This document shows, piece by piece, positions 11,518-22,989 of a DNA stretch of 64,000 bases. The notes under the pieces are model-generated. The model saw only the letters and a program-made list of their open reading frames with translations, was not told the DNA's origin and made no database searches. The translations under genes and the position numbers were made by a program. This DNA comes from Batkoa obscura. Taxonomy: Eukaryota; Entomophthoromycota; Entomophthoromycetes; Entomophthorales; Batkoaceae. The stretch spans positions 816,001-880,000 of the forward strand of contig JASVEC010000021.1 in NCBI GenBank assembly GCA_030770535.1, written 5' to 3'. Positions within the stretch are counted from its first letter, which is position 1. Every line of letters begins with the position of its first letter.

Positions 11518-11696
11518 TATTTTAAATAAGAACAATTATTTATGTAGCATTGTAATCTTGAATGAAGCTGGTAATTATATGTTCTAAGCTATATAATTAA
11601 AACAAACTTTAATTTATAAGCATGGAATATAACTATCATATAAGTTATAAAAAATAAATAAAAAACAATTTTTACTATTAATAAATTATACAAAAT

Positions 11697-11794
11697 GGGA
11701 GTGTTTTTTTGACTTCGTTATTTTTTTCATTTTTTAAGCGCTATTTAAGCGGAAAATTTGTTAGTAAAATTCTTAAACACAAAAATACATCCTC
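11697..11794 (+). mobile_element. Miniature inverted-repeat element, copy 6
   Basis: GGGAGTG start and CATCCTC end, flanked by AAAT on both sides. This is a non-palindromic direct repeat that supports a 4-bp target duplication. Confidence 0.95.
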
Positions 11795-11816
11795 AAATAA
11801 TAAAAGTAAACATGTA

Positions 11817-11912
11817 GGGATTCCTTTTTTGTTTAAGAATTCACTAACAATTTTTTCACTCAAATAGCGCTTAAAAAATAGAAAAAGTGATGGAATCAAA
11901 AGAAATATCCCC
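11817..11912 (-). mobile_element. Miniature inverted-repeat element, copy 7
   Basis: GGGATTCC start and ATATCCCC end with the standard core CTCAAATAGCGCTTAAAAAA. It lies 22 bases from copy 6 in the opposite orientation. Confidence 0.9.
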
Positions 11913-12041
11913 TTATAATATTATTTTTTATAATTTATAAGCCTTTTTTTATATAGATCTATATAATTTGATTTAATTTAATTCAAAACTTCATACTTTT
12001 TTACTTGAAAATTTTATTAATAATTTTTTTATTTAAATAAT

Positions 12042-12140
12042 GGGGGTGTTTTTTTTGGCTTGATTACTCTTTCCATCTTTTAAGCACTATTTGAGCGGAA
12101 AATTTGTTAGTAAATCCTTAAACGCAAAAAAACATCCCTC
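12042..12140 (+). mobile_element. Miniature inverted-repeat element, copy 8
   Basis: GGGGGTG start and CATCCCTC end, flanked by TAAT on both sides, again a non-palindromic 4-bp direct repeat. Confidence 0.95.
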
Positions 12141-13405
12141 TAATACTTGAAAAAAATAAAAACACTTTTGTCACTTTTTTTATATTGTTTTACATTTACG
12201 TGTTATATAACATAATTTTATATTTTATCAAATAATTTATTTAGATATTTTACATTTTTTTTATAGATTATTATAAACTTTAATTTCAAAATTTTTCCAA
12301 TTCATATAAAACAACTTTGAGTATTAAATTTTATATTATTTGATACAAAAAAAATTTCCTAAAACTTTTTAAAAGTATATTAACTCTACTTTTTTTATAA
12401 AAAGTTATTAATACTTTCTCAAAACTTTTTGTCGCCTTTATAAATATTAGATAAAACATTTCTATATGAATAATTTTAATCAAAAAAAGGCAATTAATTT
12501 TACAGCATTCTATGCTTAACTCATAATTTTGCCAAAACCTAAAGTTGATAAAAATTGAACTGAACTGTTAGACTAACTTATGTAAATCAATGTAGATTCG
12601 ATATTATTCGTTTGACTTTGAAAGAACAAGAAGCTCTTAGCTACTTTTTGGTGTAAGGCAGCTTGAGTTAAATATTAGCGAAAGTAAGTTTTCATTTTAA
12701 AATAGGCCGATCTCAGAACAAATGCCTAGTAAACTAAAATTGCATTTTGAAGTAACTGTATATCAATCAACTGTAAAAACTAGAATTATATCATCCTAGC
12801 AGAATAATAAACGACTCCATCTGACGATCAATAAATAGTATTCTATAATGCTAAAATAATCAATAAAGTATTTTTGATAAAAATCTTAATATTTTTGTCA
12901 CTCGATGAAATCATTTCAAACAACCATTCTTTTCTTTTCATTTGTCGTTTTAATTTAATTTCAGATATTTCATGACTTCAGCTATTATTAAAATGTAATT
13001 TCTACTTTTGAAGTTTATATTGATTTTTTTGTTCTATTTATTAATGTCTTCGAACAAAATAAATAAAAATACCGTTAATGTTAAATCTTGACCAATCACC
13101 TTCGAAATATCCCATGTTCTTAGTGAAGATTCTGACATGAGTGTCCAATCAATAGAGATTAGTTAATCCTTGATTCGCTAGCCAGCTTTTACAAACTGTA
13201 AAAAGAATTGTTAATTAAGTGTCGAATTAAACTAGTTTTAATAAATTTAAAATTTTAAAAACAATATAGCTTGTGCTTTAATAGGTATGAAATCAAATTG
13301 ATAATATTAGACAGAATAACATCTCGATAAAAAAAGCCAGTTTTATTGTATACTTTCACTAATCCTTATTTGTATTTATAAAGCCTAATAGAGTTGAATT
13401 AATAA

Positions 13406-15488
13406 ATGACTGAAGTAATTAAAAGTGGGTACGTTAATGTTAAGGAAGAAGGGTTGAGGTCCTGGATTTGGTCTAAGCGGTATATTTGTTTAAGAGAGTT
13501 GACCCTTTCTTTTCATAGAAATGAAGTAAAATTTTCACTACTTAAAATAACATATTGAGCTAATCTGCTTACAGCAAACCAGCCTTGCATATGCTATAGT
13601 ATTTTTAAAAGAAGTCACCGCTGTTAATAGAACTGACTTGAAACCATACTGTTTTGAAATTATTACAAAAGATAAAAGTTATTACATGATGTGTAAAAAT
13701 GATGATGAATTATATTCTTGGATTGATGCTATTTACTCGGTATTTTATTTTACTATTTTATGTAAGCATAATATTAAAATAACATTAGAAATCACCTGAG
13801 ATGGGAGTATCCAAGCCCACAGACTTTGTACATCAAATTCATGTTGATTTTGATCCAACCAGTGGAATGTTTTCGGTAAATTAAGTTTATACAATATAAG
13901 TTAAAAAATTCAAGCTTTTTAGGGACTTCCAAGTGAGTGGGCGAAACTTTTATCAAACTCAGCAATTACAAAAGAGGATTATAGCAAAAATCCACAAGCC
14001 GTTTTAGATGTTCTTGAGTTTTACACTGAACAAAACAAAAACAATATTTATGATACTAAGTGGGCCGGTCTTATTCCAGATTCTCAAAAGTCTGATTTTG
14101 TTCCCCAAAGGCCCGCCCCAGAAATTCCAAGCCACGTTAAAGAAGAAGGGGAGGTCACAAAACGCATGTCCAGTCTTTTTATTGATGTAATTTAATTTCA
14201 CCTAATTTATGTTTTATTAATCTTTTATATAGAGGCCTAAAGTTAACGTAAACAATAATGTAAATCGGTTTTTTTATTTAAATAGCTCATTTTCTAACTT
14301 CAAATAGCATAATGCTCCAACTGCAGCTGATCCACATGCTCTGGCATTAGCCAACTTAAATGGCTCTGGTTCAAAGCCTAAACCACCTAAAGCTCCTGAA
14401 CAACGTTTATCTACTTTAAGCGAGCCTCAGCTTATGGAAAAATTGAAAACAATTGTTTCCAAGAAGGACCCCAATACTATTTATACCAAGATCAAGAAAG
14501 TGGGACAAGGGTAAAACATAAACATTATTAGATTAAAATTTTAACGAATTTTAGTGCTTCTGGATCTGTGTATGTAGCACGCAACAATATTTCCAACTTA
14601 AAAGTAGCCATTAAGGAGATGGACTTATCTAATCAACCTAGGAAAGAATTGATTGTTAATGAAATATTGGTCATGAAAGAGAGTCAACATCCAAACATTG
14701 TGAATTATTTGGATTCCTTTTTAGTTGGAAGGAATGATCTTTGGGTGGTGATGGACTTCATGGAAGGTGGTGCTTTGACTGATGTCATAGAAGCTAATGC
14801 AATGACTGAGAAGCAAATAGCTACAATTTGCCTTGAAGTAATTTTTGTAATTTTTATAATAGATTTTTATTAATCATTCATAGACTTGTAAAGGTCTTGA
14901 ACATCTACATAGTCGTAATATCATCCATCGTGATATCAAATCAGATAACGTTTTACTTGATATCCATGGAAATGTTAAAATTAGTAAGGTTTTATTGTAA
15001 TAAAAGGATATGATATACTAACAAGTTTATAGCTGATTTTGGTTTTTGTGCAAGATTGTCGGAATCTCATTCCAAGCGTGCTACAATGGTAGGAACCCCA
15101 TATTGGATGGCACCGGAAGTTGTTAAGCAAAAAGAATACGGTCCAAAAGTTGATATCTGGTCGTTAGGTATTATGGCCATAGAAATGATTGAGAATGAGC
15201 CACCTTATTTAGATGAAGAACCACTTAAAGCATTATACCTTATTGCTACTAATGGTACACCAACCCTCAAACATCCAGAGCTTCTAAGTGATGAGTTGAA
15301 ATCCTTTTTAGCCGTTTGTTTGTGTGTTGATGTCAATTCACGTGCTACTGCGCCTATGTTATTAACTGTAAGTTAAACTTGTTTAATAAGTAGTTATTTT
15401 TAATACCTTTTTTTAGCATGACTTCCTTAAAAAAAGTATTCCAGTATCTCAGCTTGCACCTTTGCTTAAATTCCGTCAGTCTGAGTAA
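13406..15488 (+). CDS. CLA4: PAK/Cla4-type Ser/Thr kinase (PH-CRIB-STE20)
   Basis: Ten exons (13406-13525, 13575-13739, 13789-13875, 13923-14186, 14233-14259, 14308-14510, 14555-14837, 14884-14983, 15033-15367, 15417-15488) join in frame to 551 residues. A PH domain covers about residues 6-95 ([20 protein letters not shown], ending in a W-containing helix) and binds phosphoinositides. The CRIB/PBD near 103-130 ([19 protein letters not shown]) binds Cdc42-GTP. A Pro-rich linker leads to the kinase domain from about 280: [11 protein letters not shown] loop, VAIK lysine, HRDIKSDN catalytic loop, TDFG, and [11 protein letters not shown] activation segment. The PH-CRIB order is typical of fungal Cla4/Skm1, which act in budding, polarity and septin assembly at the membrane. 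The protein is shorter than yeast Cla4 because the linker is compact. Exon 5 has only 27 bases and is the least certain. The gene symbol marks the class, not proven orthology. Confidence 0.93.
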
Positions 15489-16178
15489 GTTGTGCCATGC
15501 TAACATTTTAAAATATAACCATTTTTATTATAATGATTATTTGAAATTTGATTTGAAATATTTAATAAGTCAAGTTTCTTCATTTTCTATTCTTTCTCGC
15601 CTCCCAAGACCTATTTCAACCTTAAAGCCTAATTTTTATAAATATATATTTAGCTTTTTTCTATGTCTTTACGGTCTTAATACAATTTTCGCTTTTTTGT
15701 TTTGAATTTTGTTTGCTTTTGTGGTTTTTTATTACGTTGTAGTCAAAAATTTATTTTGTATAATGAAAATGCCATATAATCGTATATCTAATATTAGGAC
15801 ATTGAGTAAATAAAATTTATTCTAGTTAATATGAAAGTAGTTTTATTCTAAACAACAGTGAACCTTAAAAATAACATCGTAACTAGACTTTACTTTATTA
15901 TTATTTAAATAAACTTCCACTATTTATCAAATAAAAAGCGGCACTATTGTATAGTAGATAATTGTATTAAAAGTGTATAAAACTATTTAAAAAACAATTT
16001 CTATTTTAGATTAAATAATGCCTTTTATTTTATAGTCATGTATTCCTAATCCAAATTTTAACCAATGAGGTTAAATCTCACCTCATTATAAAATTTTAAC
16101 TTTTCAACAAAGTTCAAGCAATTTCAAATATTATTATCTCATCCTCAACTAAGAGATGAATTCCAAAAGTCAATCTAA
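15489..16178. other. Intergenic between kinase and RMD5
   Basis: AT-rich. A coding-like frame (from about 16111, containing QILLSHPQLRDEFQ) is in the same frame as the RMD5 N-terminal exon but is closed by a TAA at 16176-16178, so it is not joined here. Confidence 0.5.
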
Positions 16179-17656
16179 ATATTACTAGATACAACAAGTA
16201 TTGAAGAAACGAGCAACAAAAATGATAAACTATTTCAAAACTCTATTGAAAGCCTTGACCTGATCTTAGAAAAGTTGACTCGTGATAGAAATGCCATCAG
16301 CCAAGGAGGTAGGAGAGAAAATAAAATATAAAATCCAAAGCTAAAAAATTATATAGAAGTAGTCAATTTCAATGAAAGTGATATTAAGCTTCTTTCTAGT
16401 GCTGCTGATGCCGTGATGCATAGTGGTAAAGATGCAAATACGAATGTGAATAAGCTGTATAAAGAATATAATAGTGTAATTAGTTTAATATATTTATGGT
16501 AAAAGGGATTAACCATTCAAATAGAAATTCATGTTAGATTTTAACCAAATTATTACGGAGGAAGGATATGAAGGAAAGGAGAACCTAGTACTGGAACTGA
16601 TATCAGAATATTTTATACGTCAAGGGTATTTTGAAGCTGCTAGAATATTTTCTCACGTACTTTTTTATCAAAATGATGTTATTTTATATTTAGATATAAT
16701 GTTTTTTAGGAAGCTAAAATTATGTATCCCTCTGCTTTAAAGAGTAAGTTCAATGGGTTACATACCGTGCTTGATCAGATACGTCAGAGGAATTTGAATC
16801 CAGCAATAGAGTATATATTTTTGCCCTGCTTTTAGTTTAAGAATTAATGACGTTATACATAGATGGGCTAAAAATAATAGGGAGTTTTTGGATCGAAAAG
16901 GCAGCAATTTAGAATTTTGCTTACATCGAGTAAATTTTACCATGTTATATCAAGCGGGTAACTTTATGGAAGCTATGATGTATGGACAAGAAAACTTTGC
17001 TACATTCACCAACACCCATTTTAATGGTACAAATTTAGAATGTTTAAAAACGAGAATTTTATTTAATTATTTTTTATAGAGATACAAAAACTTATGGGTA
17101 TGTTATCTTTTTCCCCACAGCTTAAAGAGTCTCCCTATTATGAGTTTGCTAATACCAACCAATGGCCAGATATTGAGTATATGTTCACTAGAGATTTTTG
17201 TTCAGTGTTAGGGATTTCTCATGAGTCTCCATTGTACATAACGTAAGTTAATTTATTTATAAAATAGTAGTCTAACATTTGTAGTATTACGGTTGGAACA
17301 ATTGCTTACCCAAAAATGATTAAAATGTTGAAATATACAAAGAAAACAACGGGTTGGTCCGAGATCGATGAGCTACAGGTAACCTGACTTTTTGATTTGT
17401 AAGTTTAAAAGTCTAAAAGCTTAAATTTTATAAGGCAGTTGCTGAACTATTAGAAAGCTGGAGATTTCATTCCATTTTTATATGTCCAGTTGATAAAGTA
17501 CAAGCCTCAGACGATAATCCACCAATGATGATGACATGTGGTCATGTCATCTCTCAAGGAGCATTGCATAAAATCGCAAAGTTAAAAACTACCTTTAAAT
17601 GCCCTTATTGTCCTAATGATTCTTCTATTACAGAGGTTAAAAGAATATACTTTTAA
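16179..17656 (+). CDS. RMD5: RMD5/GID2-type E3 ubiquitin ligase, 5' end unresolved
   Basis: Exons ending or starting at ..16308, 16357-16475, 16525-16656, 16710-16810, 16863-17026, 17080-17242, 17285-17378 and 17435-17656 join in frame. Diagnostic blocks are the LisH segment (ELISEYFIRQGYFEAARIF), the CTLH/CRA region (PAIEWAKNNREFL, SLEF-like NLEFCLHR, ANTNQWPDIEYMFTRDFCSVLGI) and the C-terminal degenerate RING (FICPVDKVQASDDNPPMMM, CGHVI, FKCPYCPNDSS), ending in KRIYF as in RMND5A. The family is the catalytic RING of the GID/CTLH complex, pairing with Fyv10/MAEA. In yeast it degrades gluconeogenic enzymes. No ATG could be placed: after the stop at 16176 the first in-frame ATG is at 16415, inside exon 2, so a first exon may be missed. 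It converges on the CorA gene. GID8 of the same complex lies 35 kb to the right. Confidence 0.9.
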
Positions 17657-17906
17657 GGTAATTTAAATAAGTATAAAAGCCATTAAGCTTGTATTATGAC
17701 TTATTAGGGGCTGTATCAATGTTTCATTTTATATTATTATAAACGTTTATTTAAGTTTAATTGGGTATTATTTTGAAAGTTTATTTCTTTTTTGCTAATT
17801 TATTTAAAAACTAAGAACAATGAAATTAGTTCAAAAACTAAAATAATCCACATTTAAAATTAAATATATTAGAGCTATTTTTATTATGAACTTCAAATCG
17901 AATATT

Positions 17907-19436
17907 TTAAAGGAGACCAGAACGTTTAACTAATAGATAAAACCCGAAAGCAAGGGCGAACATGAAAACCAATATCCCAAAGAACCAATAGTATGATTCG
18001 TCATCCTGACCAGGCACATGTACATTCATACCCCACAAACCAGTGACTACATTCATAGGCAAAAGAATAGATGCAATAGCTGTAAGTTTAGCCACAACAT
18101 CATTGGTACGATTGGACACTTGAGTAAGTTCAATTGAAATCTGTGCCAAATAATTGGAATGCGCTCTAGCCAATACTTTTTCATAATGTAATGAATTTTG
18201 AACCATAGTGACTAAATGATCTTGAATATCCCCCAAGTATAATTTAATATCTGAACCATTAGTGTGTCGGATACGCTCATCACATCGCATAATTAAGGCT
18301 TTAATGACATCAGGTTTGGTTGTTAATAACCTTAATAGCATAGTCACTCGTTTACGCGCATGCCCAATTCGCCTTAACATATCTGATTGTTCATTCTCTT
18401 GTAAAATCAAAACTAATTCATCAATCGTATCTACTTCTAACTCAATATGTCTCATCATGGGAGCGAAAGAATCGGTAATATCATCGATAATTGCATAGTT
18501 GATCCAATCGGAAGTAACATTAATAAAATCTTTAAGTTGAGAAATACGTTTTAAAACAGAGTTGACATGATACATCGGTTTTGAATGGAAAGTAATAATC
18601 CCTTCTTTGAAAACTACATTATAAACATTTAACGGATCAAGGTAGTTAGGGGAATCTGAGTTTTGCTCATAAGCTCTAAAACAAACAAAATAATATTGCT
18701 TAAATAATTCGCACTTTTCACGAATTTCTTCAGTTAAAATATCTTCTACTGTCAATGGATGGATACGAAAGATACGTGAGATAACCTTCATTTCTGCTTC
18801 AGTGGGTGAGGTAACATCCAACCAAAAATCGCCTTGTTTAATAGCATCAACCATCGAGACGCCTAAACCTCCAAATTCCCAAAAATTAGCTACTGAAATA
18901 ATGCCAGTCATTTTAGAATAAAAAATAAACCTCTTTTCATCATCTACTTCCTGCTTAATTGAAGGATCATAATTTTTTGCTCCTGACTCAAAAGTATCAA
19001 ATAAAAAAGGGGAGTAAGAAGTATCACCGGATAATATTTTCTCTAGACTGGTTAAATCGATTCCCCTCTCATCTTGATCCAATGGGAAACAAACATCTGC
19101 TTCTGGGTCCTCATCAAATTCTACTGATTCTGAAATGACTACTTCTGGTACCGTTAACCTATCTACAGCCTGAGATGCAGCTTCTCTATCCACTGAACTT
19201 TTGCGTCTTATCATGTTGTAGATTGAATTCTTTCTCCCTCTCCCTTCTTCTTTAACTTCGTTTCCTTTTTCGTTCTTACTGTTACCAGAATCCGTAGAGC
19301 CTTTACGTTTCATAAATTGAAATCTGGAAGGCTTTGGTTCGTGTTCGTGTTCGTTATTGTTATCACTCATTGAGCTGCTGTCTTGTTCAATAGGGGAGTC
19401 AATTTTATAATAATTGCTGAAAGTTTCTTTTGGCAT
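17907..19436 (-). CDS. CorA-family magnesium transporter (Alr/Mnr2-like)
   Basis: Single exon, 509 residues. The signature GMN occurs in GLWGMNVHVPG at the end of the first membrane helix (about residues 443-468). A second helix (about 478-502) and a short basic tail (VKRSGLL) follow. Upstream is the long cytoplasmic alpha/beta and helical funnel domain (from about 130), containing the AYEQN and VYNVVFKEGIITFH-type strands. The first 100 residues are a low-complexity, Ser/Lys/Glu-rich extension with basophilic sites such as RKGS and RRKSS, typical of fungal Alr1/Mnr2 proteins and likely regulatory. CorA pentamers admit Mg2+ down the membrane potential, at the plasma membrane (Alr) or vacuole (Mnr2); the sequence does not say which. 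The gene has no intron, unlike most neighbours. Confidence 0.93.
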   Translation of the reverse strand: MPKETFSNYYKIDSPIEQDSSSMSDNNNEHEHEPKPSRFQFMKRKGSTDSGNSKNEKGNEVKEEGRGRKNSIYNMIRRKSSVDREAASQAVDRLTVPEVVISESVEFDEDPEADVCFPLDQDERGIDLTSLEKILSGDTSYSPFLFDTFESGAKNYDPSIKQEVDDEKRFIFYSKMTGIISVANFWEFGGLGVSMVDAIKQGDFWLDVTSPTEAEMKVISRIFRIHPLTVEDILTEEIREKCELFKQYYFVCFRAYEQNSDSPNYLDPLNVYNVVFKEGIITFHSKPMYHVNSVLKRISQLKDFINVTSDWINYAIIDDITDSFAPMMRHIELEVDTIDELVLILQENEQSDMLRRIGHARKRVTMLLRLLTTKPDVIKALIMRCDERIRHTNGSDIKLYLGDIQDHLVTMVQNSLHYEKVLARAHSNYLAQISIELTQVSNRTNDVVAKLTAIASILLPMNVVTGLWGMNVHVPGQDDESYYWFFGILVFMFALAFGFYLLVKRSGLL

Positions 19437-20807
19437 AGTTTAAATTGACTAATAGGGCATTGGGTTTTATGACTATCTTGAGTTAAAGTTGATAGCCAAT
19501 AATAGAGTCTAAGTGGGGTAAATAGGAGTAAGAGAGAATGATTTCAATTTGATCTTTTTATAAGCATAGTCGTAAAAATTGTGCTTGAATCTAGAAGTTT
19601 TAATTTAGATAGACTTTGTCTTTATTTAGTAAAATGAGATCATAGTTAATCCATCCCATTACCCCAATTAGTGATTGTTTGGCTAATTTAACCATTCACT
19701 AATTTAATTATAATAAATTTAAAGTTATCAGATAAAATTTAATTTAAAAGATCCCAAAGATATGGAAGTCAGGTATAAATTATTTGATAATAGTTTTGAT
19801 TCATCAAATCAAACATCCGTTCCTGACCCTTGTTACACAACAACGAATTTTTTAATTGCTCTGATTTAGTATAATAAAATATATTTCATTATATTTAAAT
19901 TATCAAGTCGAATTATAAATCTTAAATAAAATAGAACTCTTAGTCTATTTCACTTATGTCCTATATTTGTTTTAATGAAGGAGATTTCAGTACAGTTTAT
20001 ACACTCAATATTTTATTATTTAACAATAAAAACAATATTGCGCTTATTAGCTAATTATATTCATTATTTAATGTATCCTTTAGGCTAAAATGTTAAATTA
20101 GAAAATGACTATTTTTTTTAAAGCAGAGTTGAGGTTGCTTAAGGTATATTAAGAACAAGCTTTAAAAGGAACTTTACAAGATTTCTTTAAATCTCTTGTA
20201 ATATTTTGGAAAAACAATTACAATTATAAACTAATTTTTAATAAGGTTTAAAAGTGTGGCTTTCTTTCAAAGATAAATATAATCCTTTATGATACCTATA
20301 AATAGCTACTTTATTTAATTTGATCAAGATCTTTTTAATTAAATCAATACCAAATATATAAATCATTACTATTTTATAAATTGTATTATTATATCTACAA
20401 AGAATACATGTATGAAGTGTTTATATTATTATTGATGGTTTTACGAATATATATATAATACTACTTTTATTTCAAATAAAGAAAATAATACAGTATAACT
20501 AATAGTGACATTTTAAATTCATAAAAATAATTTGATTTTTAAAACTTGAATAAAAAGCTTAAAATGTAAAGATAAGTTATCACAAAAAAAATGATAATTT
20601 TGAAGCTACGAAACATACTTTTATATTTTATTATAGGTTATTTCATATCATTTAATCTGATAATGACATTACATTAAATTTATATCAAAAACATCAACTA
20701 AAAAATTAATCCTATTATGAAATATTTAATGCATTTATCATCTCATATTTTAATTCTCAGAATAAAACCAAATGTAACATACTTATATTAGTATAAAGAC
20801 CAAAAGC
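19437..20807. other. Intergenic, 1.4 kb
   Basis: AT-rich with many short A/T runs. No frame, RNA gene or repeat of the local element family was found. It lies between two minus-strand genes, so it contains the CorA promoter at its left end and the zinc transporter 3' region at its right end. Confidence 0.6.
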
Positions 20808-22653
20808 TTACTGCGTGAGCTCAATGCTAAACTGGTCAATAACTCCTTTAAATGGGGAACTCAATAGCAGTGGATCAATTTCATTCAAATTAACATTAGC
20901 ATGTGCAAAGATTTGAACGGTACCCATAAACTCCCCATACCCATTTTGCCATATGTGTAAGTTGTCATAACGGTCAATAAAGGGTAATGAAGTAACCTAA
21001 AAAATTTAATAAGGAACTAATAAAGAACATTACTAAATTACATCATTCAAAGCCTTTTTTACTGGCGACTGTAAAAAGGAAGGTAAGGTATGCATTAGAA
21101 TCATTGAGATTCTTATTGAAAGGGGAGTGGTAAGATATAAAAGCACTATGGCCTGCATAAGTGAGATCATTGAATCAAAAAATTCTGGATGAAATCTATG
21201 AATTGAATTAATGAGTGCTATACAATAAAGAAATTGCTTTACCCAAAAGTGTTATTGGTTAAAAGACAAAGACTACACATTGAAAAAAATAACGACGAAA
21301 CTATAAAGGAGTTGATGGACTTCAAATGCTTAATCGAGGTTGATTTGTTTTTTTGGAATCGAACTATAAATATTGATAAAATATTGGTTTATAAGTGTAT
21401 TAAATTTACGTTGAGCAAAAAAACCATGTGTTCTATAAGGAAACATTGTAGCAAGATATACGAAAATATTAATAATAATAGGGATACAAAGGTAATAGCT
21501 ATGAAGTAAATAAAAAAAATAAACTTATGAATAAACAAGAAAATTACCCATAACCGAGGAACAAAGTGCTTGGGTTAATAGAATGGTCAAACTCTCCCAA
21601 AAGTAAGGTCTCAAGTCCTTCCTTGATCATATTTATGGATGCAAATAGTCCGTAAATTACAGTAACAAAATTAACCACAATTTCAAATCGCTTTAAACTA
21701 GTCATATATAAGAGAAAGCGAAAATAGAAAAAATAATGACTTACCCATAAGGATATACGTTCGAGCTATCACTAATGCTAGGCTCGACCGTTAGCTTTGC
21801 TAAAAGTGAGTTTGCAAGTCCTAAGCTATCAAAGATAGTCACATAGCCAATACCAGCAAGAGCTTTGAAAAATATAGCTGTTGTAACTTTAAATAAAAAA
21901 CAATTTACCTAAACTTTCCACAAAAATTGACGAAGTAAGAATAAAGAAACCCAATAATGTTTGGAGTATAGTAAACTGAAGTAATCTTTTGCAGTGGTTA
22001 GATTGGTGGGAGCCAATTCGCATTATAAGTTGGTAAAAACTTAATTTATCTCGAAACGCTTCATTAAAACTTGGTAAATTTAATATCTGTCCATCAAAGG
22101 AATCTAAAATATGCCCATTCTCTGAATGATCATGGCCATGATCGTGACTGTGGTCATGTTTATGACCATGTCCGTGACTATGGTCATGATTGTGATTATG
22201 TTCGTGACTATGGTCATGATTATGATTGTGATCGTGATTATGACTATGGTTGTGACTATGATCATGGGTATGGTTATGAACATTATGGCTATGGCTGTGG
22301 TTGTGACTATGATCGTTGTCACCATTGTGCTCATTATGAGTGTTTAATGAAGCTCCAAGGGAGTGATTATGTGAAATACCATTATGTTTATGATTATTTA
22401 AATGGCCTTCGCTATTTAATTTTGCCATATTTTCATGATTTTTTGTTTCCAGCCCATTTTTACTATTTGATTCTAATTAATAGGAATTAAAGTATTCGTT
22501 TATATTAAGTTACTTATTTCTAAATGAAGAGTTTGAACGAGATGAGGCATTAGATAAACTCTTTGTATTCTTTGGATAATACATCATTGAATCATCGTCA
22601 TAATTCGATTTATTTTTTGTCTTTGTTGAACTGTTGAAACTTTCTTGAGTCAT
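20808..22653 (-). CDS. Cation diffusion facilitator, Zrg17/ZnT6-like zinc transporter subunit
   Basis: Eight exons (22653-22514, 22462-21909, 21862-21745, 21697-21548, 21498-21410, 21363-21243, 21195-21042, 20996-20808) keep frame and give 504 residues. The N-terminus (about 1-45) is Ser/Asn-rich and is followed by about 90 residues of HS/HN/HD repeats (roughly 70-160), then TM1-2 (FFILTSS, ESLALAGIGYVTIFDSLGLA), the YPYG.KR.E motif, further helices, TM6 (FHPEFFDSMISLMQAIVLL) and a C-terminal cation-efflux domain. The zinc-coordinating HxxxD of TM2 is degenerate (Val in place of His) and TM5 shows no HxxxD. That is the mark of Zrg17/ZnT6 subunits, which act as partners of Msc2/ZnT5 and load zinc into ER/Golgi enzymes. 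The His-rich tract may bind zinc and regulate the complex. It shares a 336-bp divergent promoter region with the PP6 gene. Confidence 0.85.
22120..22350 (-). repeat. Imperfect CAC/CAT-GAC/AAC repeat coding a His-rich tract
   Basis: Short-period repeats of His codons alternating with Asp, Asn, Ser or Gly codons. All three frames on both strands stay open because of the periodicity, which creates spurious overlapping open frames here. Confidence 0.85.
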
Positions 22654-22989
22654 AGTATTATAGCTTCTCACTTCGAAATAAAAAGTTGAATTGACCAAAT
22701 TTGGAATACTAGGGAAAATATTAGTGCTTCTACTGCCAATTAATCGACTTAATTATTCACCACTAGCTTTATTTTGATTGGCGGTTTATTTTCTGTTTTT
22801 AGCCACAATGATTAAGCTTTTGATCTTAAAGTATAAGCTTAATTGGACCAAGAAATTGAGGTGATGATTGGCTTAGATTTTTTTATGAAGTTACAGTTGA
22901 AATTTAAAAAAATAAAGAGCATTTTAGTTAGACTGCATATAATAATCAACCCTAGTTAATTTAAAAAACAAATATATAATAGAATAACT
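22654..22989. promoter_or_regulatory. Divergent promoter region, zinc transporter / PP6
   Basis: 336 bases separate the two start codons. An ATTGG (CCAAT on the minus strand) lies near 22777. No zinc-responsive motif was recognised. Confidence 0.5.

Larger units (their letters stand above)
9904..13405. other. Gene-free stretch of 3.5 kb with a MITE cluster
   Basis: Seven copies of the GGGGATGT inverted-repeat element lie between 10330 and 12140, with AAATA-type simple repeats around one of them. The part from 12141 to 13405 shows no repeat or convincing frame. A short frame at 12905 encodes a hydrophobic peptide of 17 residues but leads nowhere. Confidence 0.65.

Noticed and set aside
12905-12958. 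Short frame with a signal-peptide-like sequence
   Set aside because: Seventeen codons only, with no donor site that would join it to a downstream exon.
22071-22490. Plus-strand and other frames of 70-140 codons across the zinc transporter
   Set aside because: They arise from the periodic His codons on the opposite strand and give low-complexity Tyr/Cys/Asp or Met/Ile/Thr strings.
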